A stretch of DNA of 64,000 nt from positions 71,267 through 135,266 of the forward strand of contig CAYPBJ010000005.1 in NCBI GenBank assembly GCA_964408945.1. Direction: 5' to 3'. Shown here in pieces: positions 7,228-14,508 of the stretch. This DNA is from VMCP01 sp964408945. GTDB taxonomy: Bacteria; Bacteroidota; Bacteroidia; NS11-12g; UBA955. Positions within the stretch are counted from its first letter, which is position 1. Every line of letters begins with the position of its first letter. The position numbers and the translations under genes were made by a program. Below the pieces are notes generated by a model. The model did not search any database. It saw nothing but the letters and a program-made list of their open reading frames with translations, and had not been told where the DNA came from.

Positions 7228-9348
7228 TTGACACAAGAATCAAAAGATCAACAAAATGAAGAAATCGTAAGCGCAGCTGCGGTTTCTACTCCAGCTCCCA
7301 AGAAAAGTTCAACTGCAGCTTCTGCACATGATGATTTTGACTGGGACGCTGACGAAGCGGGCTTCCAGTCTTATTCTAAGGAAGATCGTCTTAAGCTCGA
7401 AGAGCAGTACAACAACACCTTCAATCCCGTAACTGAGAAAGAAGTTGTTAAAGGTGTAGTCGTTGCAATTAACGACAAAGACGTAGTAGTTAACATCGGC
7501 TTTAAAAGCGATGGTATGGTACCACGTACAGAATTTCGCGATATGCCCGACTTGAAAGTGGGTGATAACGTAGAAGTATTTGTTGATATTGCCGAAGACA
7601 AAATGGGTCAGTTGATCTTGAGTCGCCGCAAGGCCTTGCAAGAAACAGCATGGGAACGCATCATTGAAGCAATGGAAAGCGACACCGTTGTTACAGGTTA
7701 CGTTCGCTCTAGAACCAAAGGTGGTTTAGTTGTTGATGTTTTCAACATCGATACTTTCTTGCCAGGTTCACAAATTGATACGAAGCCAGTTCGCGATTAC
7801 GATCAATACGTAGGTAAAACTATGGATTTCAAGATCGTTAAAGTGAACGAAGTATACAAAAACGTAGTTGTATCTCATAAAGCACTTATTGAAGATGATA
7901 TTGAAGCTCAGAAATCTGAGATCTTGTCTCGTCTTGAAAAAGGACAAGTACTTGAAGGTGTAGTTAAAAACATGACCAGCTTCGGAGTATTTGTTGATTT
8001 GGGTGGAATTGACGGTTTGTTGCACATCACTGATATCTCTTGGGGTAGAATTAACCACCCAGAAGAGGTGTTGAAATTAGATGAAAAAGTAAATGTTGTA
8101 ATTCTTGATTACGATGATACTAAGAAGCGTATCTCTTTGGGATTGAAGCAGTTGTCTGCTCACCCATGGGATGATTTAGATCCATCTATCGCTGAAGGTT
8201 CAAAAGTAAATGGTAAAGTAGTTAGCGTTGCTGATTACGGTGCTTTCATTGAAATTAAACCTGGAGTTGAAGGATTGGTTCACGTTTCTGAAATGAGCTG
8301 GAGCTCTCACTTGAGAAATCCATCTGAATACCTAACAGTTGGCGAAGATATTGATGCAGTTGTATTGTCACTTGACCGCAGCGAGCACAAAATGAGCCTT
8401 GGTATTAAGCAATTGACTCAAGATCCTTGGGTTGAAATTGCAAATAAATACCCTGTAGGTAGCAAACATAAAGGGGTAGTTAAAAACTTGACTTCTTATG
8501 GTTTGTTCCTTGAATTGGAAGAAGGTATCGACGGACTGGTTCACGTTTCTGACTTGAGCTGGAACAAGAAGATCAAACATCCAAGTGAATTCGTGAAAAA
8601 AGGCGAATCTCTAGAAGTGATTGTTCTTGAGGTAGATTCTGACAACCGTCGTTTGAGCTTAGGCCACAAACAGTTGGAAGAGAATCCTTGGGATACTTTC
8701 GAAACCATCTTCACTTTGGGTTCAATTCACGAAGGTACAGTTACCAGCATCAATGATAAAGGAGCAACCATCCAGTTGCAATACGGTGTTGAAGCATTCG
8801 CTCCAACTCGTCACATCAAGAAGGCTGATAACAAGCCAATGAAAGAAGACGAAGTATTTGAATTTGAAGTGATTGAATTCTCTAAAGATTCTAAGAGAAT
8901 CATCGTTTCTCATACAAACATTTGGAAAGGTGCTGAACGTGCTAAAGACGGAGAAGAGAAAAATTCTCGTGAAAAAGCAAGAAAGAATACATCTAAAACT
9001 ATGAAGAAGATCAACCAATCTTCTGAAAAGACCACCCTTGGTGAATTAGATGCTCTTTCTGAATTGCGTGCACAGTTCGAAAAAGCTGAATCTAAACCTG
9101 CCGCTAAAGCAGCAAAAGAAGTAAAAGAAGCTCCTGCAGCTGCAGAAACTTCATCAACTGGTGTTTCAGAATTGAAAGATCTATCTGGTGTTGGTCCTGC
9201 TATGGTTAAGAGAATGTCTGCGTTAGGTGTAAATACCGTCGAAGATTTGATCGCAATCACTGACGAAAAGGCGGCTGAATTGGCTGAGCAAGATTCCAAA
9301 ATTTCTGCTGAACAGTGGACAAAATGGATCGCTGAAGCTAAAGCTTAA
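7228..9348 (+). CDS. rpsA: 30S ribosomal protein S1 with C-terminal helix-hairpin-helix extension
   Basis: S1 binds mRNA at the small subunit and helps start translation. Six S1 (OB-fold) domains lie at about 72-135, 153-219, 237-305, 322-390, 407-475 and 492-560; domains 3-5 have the best RNA-binding consensus (FGVFVDL...GLLHITDISW). After a Lys/Ala-rich linker, residues from about 648 to 706 form a helix-hairpin-helix-like module (LKDLSGVGPAMVKRM), an addition absent from the E. coli protein. The start is a TTG preceded by a strong Shine-Dalgarno sequence; no in-frame ATG offers a better N-terminus. At 706 aa it is long for S1. A hairpin terminator follows directly, so it is probably monocistronic. 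Confidence 0.95.
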   Translation: MTQESKDQQNEEIVSAAAVSTPAPKKSSTAASAHDDFDWDADEAGFQSYSKEDRLKLEEQYNNTFNPVTEKEVVKGVVVAINDKDVVVNIGFKSDGMVPRTEFRDMPDLKVGDNVEVFVDIAEDKMGQLILSRRKALQETAWERIIEAMESDTVVTGYVRSRTKGGLVVDVFNIDTFLPGSQIDTKPVRDYDQYVGKTMDFKIVKVNEVYKNVVVSHKALIEDDIEAQKSEILSRLEKGQVLEGVVKNMTSFGVFVDLGGIDGLLHITDISWGRINHPEEVLKLDEKVNVVILDYDDTKKRISLGLKQLSAHPWDDLDPSIAEGSKVNGKVVSVADYGAFIEIKPGVEGLVHVSEMSWSSHLRNPSEYLTVGEDIDAVVLSLDRSEHKMSLGIKQLTQDPWVEIANKYPVGSKHKGVVKNLTSYGLFLELEEGIDGLVHVSDLSWNKKIKHPSEFVKKGESLEVIVLEVDSDNRRLSLGHKQLEENPWDTFETIFTLGSIHEGTVTSINDKGATIQLQYGVEAFAPTRHIKKADNKPMKEDEVFEFEVIEFSKDSKRIIVSHTNIWKGAERAKDGEEKNSREKARKNTSKTMKKINQSSEKTTLGELDALSELRAQFEKAESKPAAKAAKEVKEAPAAAETSSTGVSELKDLSGVGPAMVKRMSALGVNTVEDLIAITDEKAAELAEQDSKISAEQWTKWIAEAKA

Positions 9349-9370
9349 TTCAACTAATTAAATTACAAGA

Positions 9371-9400
9371 AGTCCCGCTGGAAACAGTGGGACTTTTTTG
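9371..9400 (+). terminator. Intrinsic terminator after rpsA
   Basis: A 10-bp stem (AGTCCCGCTG with CAGTGGGACT, one G-U pair) closed by a GAAA tetraloop and followed by a run of T. It lies 22 bases after the rpsA stop. Confidence 0.9.
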
Positions 9401-9416
9401 TTTTCTAGTATTTCGG

Positions 9417-9424
9417 TAACTTTG
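9417..9424 (+). promoter_or_regulatory. Putative -7 element for the downstream membrane protein gene
   Basis: TAACTTTG fits TAnnTTTG and lies 10 bases before the ATG at 9435. The nearest TTTG upstream (9397-9400, in the terminator T-run) is only 16 bases away, so the -33 element is uncertain. Confidence 0.4.
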
Positions 9425-9434
9425 ATAAATCATA

Positions 9435-10088
9435 ATGGATCATTTACAAACCCAATTAACTGCTGCTTTCTTAGTCAGTTTACTTCACGGTTTAATACCT
9501 TCTCATTGGTTGCCTTTAATTGCATACGCAAAAAGCCAGAAACTAAATAGTTCTTGGTTGCTTCGTGAAGCGGGTATTATTGCCATTATTCACGCATTGG
9601 GTACCATTTTAATTGGTTATTTGGTTTATCATACTGCTCACCTTAGTCATTTGGGTACACTTGCCATTAACGATTTAGAAGACGCAATTGATGAATTGAG
9701 ATTTATTCTTCCATTTGAGAAGTTCTCTGCTTTGATTCTGTTCATATTGGGACTGGTTTTTCTATATAGACATTACAATCATAAACACTTTCATCTTGAC
9801 CATAAAAAATTTGGCAAGAGAATGCTAACAGGTATAATCGTTGCGATGTTTTTAAGCCCCTGTATGGAAATAGTGGGTTTTTATTTTACGCTAGCACCAT
9901 ACGGCTTGGACGCTTTTTGGAAATTGAGTTTTATGTACCTCTTTACTACCATGGTAAGTATTTCTGCTGGGGTAATGATCTTCAATAAAGGAATGGAGAA
10001 AATAAATATCCATAAATGGGAACACAACGCAGGAATCTTCAGCAGCGTTCTGATGATGGTTTCAGCGGTGCTTATGTGGTTCTTTTAA
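9435..10088 (+). CDS. NicO/UreH-like integral membrane protein
   Basis: A 217-residue protein with about six hydrophobic segments. The first holds the motif SLLHGLIPSHWLP, which resembles the His-containing first helix of NicO/HupE/UreH-like metal-transport proteins. A loop rich in histidine (RHYNHKHFHLDHKK, about residues 111-124) could bind metal. A second small motif, SPCMEIVGFY, lies in a later helix. The family call rests on these motifs and the helix count. Nickel or cobalt transport is a possibility only, and no urease or hydrogenase genes lie nearby. Its stop overlaps that of the convergent queuosine-transporter gene by four bases. Confidence 0.6.
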   Translation: MDHLQTQLTAAFLVSLLHGLIPSHWLPLIAYAKSQKLNSSWLLREAGIIAIIHALGTILIGYLVYHTAHLSHLGTLAINDLEDAIDELRFILPFEKFSALILFILGLVFLYRHYNHKHFHLDHKKFGKRMLTGIIVAMFLSPCMEIVGFYFTLAPYGLDAFWKLSFMYLFTTMVSISAGVMIFNKGMEKINIHKWEHNAGIFSSVLMMVSAVLMWFF

Positions 10089-10837
10089 TTTTCGTGGGTT
10101 TTACCTAAATATTTGTCAATCACATTGTGAATGACGTATAACAAAGGCAACAAAATTATTGCCATACCTAATTTATAGATATAATTGATGGTTCCCACTT
10201 GTAGAACCCAAGTCAGTGAGTAGTTTCCGCCTATATAAAAGGCAATTACCAAGACTACATAACTATCAATAAACTGGCTGACAATGGTGCTGCCTGTAGC
10301 CCTCAACCAAATCATTCTATCATTGGTGTATTTTTTTATTCTTTCAAATATTAAGGCGTCTATCAATTGACCAATTAAAAAAGCAACCAATGAACCAACA
10401 ATAATCATTAACCCTTGTCCGAATACGGCATTGAATGCGCTTCCCATGTTTTCAATGCCCTGTGTTTTAGCACCTTTTAGCCACCAAGTTGCTCCCTCCA
10501 ACGACATAGCCAATCTGACCATTAAAAATGAGTAAACCAACATGATTACGGCCAAATAGGAAAGGCGTTGTACACCTTTCTTGCCAAAATACTCATTAAT
10601 AATATCAGTAAGTACAAATACAAAAGGCCATAAAATGACTCCAGCAGTCATATCTAAATTGTAGGTTGATTCTCCCCATTGCAAATTCAATGGTTTAACC
10701 CCCAAGCTACCTTCCAATGAAAATATCTTTGCACCAATGAATTCCGCAATGATGGCATTGGTCAAGAAGGAAAATCCTAAGACAATAAACAGTCTATTTT
10801 TACGTTCATTGAAGGTGTTTGTTGATTCATTCATCAT
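10085..10837 (-). CDS. Queuosine precursor transporter (YhhQ/VUT family)
   Basis: A 250-residue inner-membrane protein with six predicted transmembrane segments. Family hallmarks are visible: the N-terminal NAIIAEFIGAKIF helix, the segment GVILWPFVFVLTDIINEYFGKK, and the later GQLIDALIFERIKK and SQFIDSYVVL motifs. Members import 7-cyano- or 7-aminomethyl-7-deazaguanine for queuosine modification of tRNA. The protein starts MMNEST; either methionine could be used. The gene is single, with its 3' end overlapping the previous gene by four bases (shared TTAA). Confidence 0.88.
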   Translation of the reverse strand: MMNESTNTFNERKNRLFIVLGFSFLTNAIIAEFIGAKIFSLEGSLGVKPLNLQWGESTYNLDMTAGVILWPFVFVLTDIINEYFGKKGVQRLSYLAVIMLVYSFLMVRLAMSLEGATWWLKGAKTQGIENMGSAFNAVFGQGLMIIVGSLVAFLIGQLIDALIFERIKKYTNDRMIWLRATGSTIVSQFIDSYVVLVIAFYIGGNYSLTWVLQVGTINYIYKLGMAIILLPLLYVIHNVIDKYLGKTHEN

Positions 10838-10940
10838 TCGCTTTCAAATCTAGTCAAATTAGACAGGTTTTAAAATGTGAATAAGCCAATTAATGCCTTT
10901 ACGTAATCATGTTTAATTTTACCACTGATAAACTCGTACA

Positions 10941-11957
10941 ATGAAATTTTGGTCGTCCATTCTTTGTTTTACATTCATTTTTACCCAATTATTAGGGCAA
11001 AAATTGTCATCTAGTGAAGATTTAATAAGAACATTGATTCAACAAGGAAAAATTGCTGATGCCAAAATTGAAATTCAGAAACAATTGGCATCCAATCCCA
11101 ATAACTCAGAAGCACATTTTGGTTTAGGCCTCTGTTACATCAATTCAAAAGAATATAGTACCGCTTTAGTGTCCCTTAATAAAGCAATTAATTTAAATCC
11201 AAGTTTGAAGGATGCTTATTTCTACCGGTTTTTAGCCAATATCGAAACGTCTAATTTTCAATTTGCCCTAGCAGATATCAATCAGCATCTGAAATATTTC
11301 TCTCAAGATACATTGGCACATTCTCAAAAAATGAATTTAGCTATTCAAATGAGGGAATACAATGATGCAATTCAAGAAGGTTATTGGTTATTTGACCATA
11401 AATTCGGCGGTGACGAAATTATTATTCAACAAATTAAATTGTTAGAAATGCAAAAAAGCCCCAAAGAACAAATTTCATTTTTGAATAGGGTAATTTTAGA
11501 TTACAGAGATAATCATTTGTGGTATTATCACAGAGCTCAAGCGTATTTTAATTTGGGCGAATATGAGAAGTCATTAATTGATTTAGATCGATTTTTAATT
11601 GTTGAACCTAAATCAGTGATTGCATTAAAACTTCGATTTGATAACCACTATTTCCTCCGAAACTTACCGAAATGTGAAATTTTCATTCAAGAACTCATGG
11701 ATCTTGAACCAGAAAATGGCTTGTTTTACAGCGATTACGGACATATATTACTCCAAAAGGGTGAATGGAATAAAGCCATTAAAAATTTTGACCAGGCCAT
11801 CAAATTCAAGTCTGACCATCTTGGTTATGTTTACTTGGGACGAGGAATCGCTCGCTTTAATTTAAATCAGAAAAAATTAGCCTGTGCTGATTGGGAAAAA
11901 AGTTTGCTGTTAGGTGAGACCATTTCTAAAAAATATCTAAACAACTATTGCGAGTAA
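10941..11957 (+). CDS. Exported TPR-repeat protein
   Basis: A 338-residue protein with an N-terminal signal peptide (hydrophobic LCFTFIFTQLLGQ). Most of the rest is tandem tetratricopeptide repeats, about seven, each with the usual W/L-G-Y-A-F-A-P pattern (for example AHFGLGLCYINSKEYSTALVSL). TPRs are protein-interaction scaffolds; no enzymatic domain is present. It overlaps the lytic transglycosylase gene by 10 bases, so the two are probably translated from one mRNA and may act together in the envelope. That functional link is inference from position only. Confidence 0.75.
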   Translation: MKFWSSILCFTFIFTQLLGQKLSSSEDLIRTLIQQGKIADAKIEIQKQLASNPNNSEAHFGLGLCYINSKEYSTALVSLNKAINLNPSLKDAYFYRFLANIETSNFQFALADINQHLKYFSQDTLAHSQKMNLAIQMREYNDAIQEGYWLFDHKFGGDEIIIQQIKLLEMQKSPKEQISFLNRVILDYRDNHLWYYHRAQAYFNLGEYEKSLIDLDRFLIVEPKSVIALKLRFDNHYFLRNLPKCEIFIQELMDLEPENGLFYSDYGHILLQKGEWNKAIKNFDQAIKFKSDHLGYVYLGRGIARFNLNQKKLACADWEKSLLLGETISKKYLNNYCE

Positions 11958-12907
11958 AAATTATTACATATAGCTTTTTGGTTTTGGGTGGTTTGTTCTT
12001 CCTTTCTAATGGAATTGAACCCCCACAAAAAACGCGTCCTGCTAACAACGATTCTGTGTTAAACCAATCTAACCAATTTTTTCAGTCACCAGATGTTGCA
12101 TTTTGGTTGCGAGACATTGAATTATCCTCAGATTCATTTTTGGTCGTTGATAAAAAATCTCGAAAAGTAATAGACGTACTTCATAAGTCTCAAGTTTTGA
12201 AAATAGAAACTGGTAAAAACCTGAAAGAATTAGCAAAGATTTATCATTTTGTACATAAGTTGGATTCGAATTCGCAGGTAAAATTTGTTCGAGGACGTAA
12301 GGAGTTTTTTAACTATCCTAAAATTGAACCCCATATCAGTCCAGCTGAGGCTATTTTTAAAAGTGTTGGGGTAGATACGGCGTTGGCAAGATTTATTCTA
12401 CTGATTGAAAGTCCAAGCAATCCATCTGCCATTTCTATTTCTGGCGCTAGAGGTCATTTTCAATTAATGCCATCAGTGGCAAGAAAATACGGATTGGTGA
12501 TCAATCAATATAGAGATGATAGGCTGAATTTCGAAAAATCTGCCGTAGCAGCAGCTAAATTGATGAAGCAATATTGCATTCCACAAGCCCAACGAATAGC
12601 TTTAAGTGCAGGTATATTGGTTGATTCGTCTGCAAAGACTGAACTTTGGTTTCGATTGTTGGTCTTACATGTGTATAACGCAGGTTCTGGCAATGTGGCA
12701 AAAGCAGTTAGGGTATATGCTGCCGATGGATTAACAGGAGAGGAGTTGATCATGAAATTATGGAAAACACATGTTGGAGCATTTGGAAATAGTTCTCAAA
12801 ATTATTCTCAAGTGGCATTAGCAAGTCATTTAGCTTACAATAGGTATTTATCAAATAAAAAATCAGAGGTTTTTTCTCAAGCAGCCCAAAATAATGCTGC
12901 CAATTAG
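11948..12907 (+). CDS. Lytic murein transglycosylase (SLT domain)
   Basis: A 319-residue exported protein that should cleave peptidoglycan glycan strands. After an N-terminal hydrophobic signal or anchor, residues from about 130 to the end form a Slt/MltC-type domain: the catalytic glutamate in LLIESPSNPSA, the following GARGHFQLMPSVARKYGL, and the distal VLHVYNAGSGNV substrate-groove motif. The start is inferred as a TTG at 11948, inside the end of the TPR gene. No in-frame ATG lies early enough to keep the signal sequence, and the 10-base overlap suggests coupling. An NTF2/LysM module is not evident. Confidence 0.82.
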   Translation: MRVKIITYSFLVLGGLFFLSNGIEPPQKTRPANNDSVLNQSNQFFQSPDVAFWLRDIELSSDSFLVVDKKSRKVIDVLHKSQVLKIETGKNLKELAKIYHFVHKLDSNSQVKFVRGRKEFFNYPKIEPHISPAEAIFKSVGVDTALARFILLIESPSNPSAISISGARGHFQLMPSVARKYGLVINQYRDDRLNFEKSAVAAAKLMKQYCIPQAQRIALSAGILVDSSAKTELWFRLLVLHVYNAGSGNVAKAVRVYAADGLTGEELIMKLWKTHVGAFGNSSQNYSQVALASHLAYNRYLSNKKSEVFSQAAQNNAAN

Positions 12908-13178
12908 CATTTGTTTTTATGGCATATTTTTTACTGTTTTTTCCATTGTTGGTCGACAAACGGAATAATAAAATGGACAAAATAACCTTCTCGGTGTGCA
13001 ACAAAACTCACATACTAACATATTGCTTTCAATGTGCATTTTTTAAGTTGTTCATTTTTAGGCAAATAAAGCATTATTTAGAGCGATTTTAAATTAAAAA
13101 CTATGTTAACAATTTATTTTCGAGGCTTGGTTTCACTTGGTATATTTGCGACGCGATACAAGTTTCGTCAAACTAGTT
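12908..13178 (+). promoter_or_regulatory. Intergenic leader of the alternative complex III operon
   Basis: This 271-base A/T-rich gap contains no plausible gene. Near its end TATATTTG at 13141-13148 matches the Bacteroidota -7 element, 30 bases before the actA ATG. A TTTTC around 13116-13120 is a weak candidate -33 element. I see no clear terminator for the preceding gene and no operator palindrome. Confidence 0.5.
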
Positions 13179-14489
13179 ATGAATATTAGTCGAATCAAAA
13201 TGTGGGCTCTAGCAATTGGTTTCACCATTGCTTCTCCCATTTTATCTCAGGCACAACCAAATGCCGATGAAGGGAAAAAACTCTATGAAGCCAACAACTG
13301 CGGAAGTTGTCATGCTCTTGACAAGAAAGTTGTGGGTCCAGCCTTGCGCGGGGTCCATGAGAGAAGATCAGAGGAGTGGTTGGTGCAATGGATCAGAAAC
13401 AACAAGAAATTCAGAGAGAGTGGTGATGCTGATGCAATAGCCATTTACAATGAATATGGCGGAGCAGCCATGAACATTTTCGAGAATTTGACACCAGCTC
13501 AAGTTCTTGATATTGTTGAGTACATCAAAACAGCTCCAGCTCCTGCAGCTCCTAAAACTGATGCCCCTGTTGGACCATCAGAGCCTCAGGCAGATTCTTC
13601 TACCAAATACATCTTATTGATTTTGGTGGTGATTTTTGGAATTGTATTGATGGTTTTAGGCAGAGTTAAGAATACATTGCGCAGAGTTGCAGCTGAAAAA
13701 GATCCTTCTGAGGGTGAATTTTTGGGAGATAACCGCAAATGGTATTTAAAATTGTTGCCATCCAAATTGGCAAATATGAATCCTACAGTTTTAGCAATTT
13801 TTATCACCCTAGCGGTTGCACTACCCGGTGCTTGGTATGGTTATAAATTTGCAATAACTGAAGTAGGGGTTCAAAAAGGATATGCACCAACGCAACCTAT
13901 AGCATTTTCTCACAAGTTGCATGCTGGTGAATTGAATATTGATTGTAAATATTGTCACTCAACGGTTGAAGAATCTAAGAGTGCCAGTATTCCTGCATTG
14001 AACACTTGTATGAACTGTCATAAAGGTGTACAAGCAACAGAGAAATACAACGGAGAGATTTCCCCCGAAATCAAGAAAATATATGCCGCTCTTGATTATG
14101 ATCCTCAGGCACTTCCTGGGAAAGAATACGGTAATAATCCTAAGCCGATAAGATGGGTTAGAATTCACAATTTACCGGATCACGCATATTTCAACCACTC
14201 ACAACACGTTGTAGTTGGAAAACTACAATGCCAAAGTTGCCATGGTCCAGTTGAAAAAATGGAAGTAGTTCAACAATGGAATACACTTCAAATGGGCTGG
14301 TGTATTGATTGTCACCGCAATACAGGCATAGATGCTGCAAACAACAATTATTATGCAGCTTTGCACGATAAAGCGGCAAAAGATTTGAAAAAGAATCAAA
14401 ACAATAGTCAATATTTTGGGCCTGACGGAAAAGTTAAAATCACTCCTGCTATGAACGGTGGATTGGAGTGTGCTAAGTGCCACTATTAA
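13179..14489 (+). CDS. actA: Alternative complex III subunit ActA, multihaem cytochrome c
   Basis: The electron-exit subunit of the quinol:cytochrome c/HiPIP oxidoreductase. The chosen ATG at 13179 gives 436 residues starting with a signal peptide; the frame is open upstream to a TTG at 13137 but that would spoil the signal. Six CxxCH haem motifs are seen. One is at 41-45 in an N-terminal mono-haem cytochrome c domain, and five are at 256-260, 277-281, 351-355, 375-379 and 431-435. The last stands at the very C-terminus. Two transmembrane helices (about 144-161 and 203-226) separate the two haem domains, placing both in the periplasm. First gene of the act operon. Confidence 0.93.
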   Translation: MNISRIKMWALAIGFTIASPILSQAQPNADEGKKLYEANNCGSCHALDKKVVGPALRGVHERRSEEWLVQWIRNNKKFRESGDADAIAIYNEYGGAAMNIFENLTPAQVLDIVEYIKTAPAPAAPKTDAPVGPSEPQADSSTKYILLILVVIFGIVLMVLGRVKNTLRRVAAEKDPSEGEFLGDNRKWYLKLLPSKLANMNPTVLAIFITLAVALPGAWYGYKFAITEVGVQKGYAPTQPIAFSHKLHAGELNIDCKYCHSTVEESKSASIPALNTCMNCHKGVQATEKYNGEISPEIKKIYAALDYDPQALPGKEYGNNPKPIRWVRIHNLPDHAYFNHSQHVVVGKLQCQSCHGPVEKMEVVQQWNTLQMGWCIDCHRNTGIDAANNNYYAALHDKAAKDLKKNQNNSQYFGPDGKVKITPAMNGGLECAKCHY

Positions 14490-14508
14490 AAAAATAGAAA
14501 AACACGAA

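Noticed and set aside
8910..9299. A 129-codon open frame on the minus strand inside rpsA
   Set aside because: It lies fully within a strongly conserved gene and mirrors its codon pattern; the product is low-complexity and matches no family.
13137..13178. Upstream TTG start for actA
   Set aside because: It would add charged residues before the signal peptide and overlap the predicted promoter; the ATG at 13179 is better.
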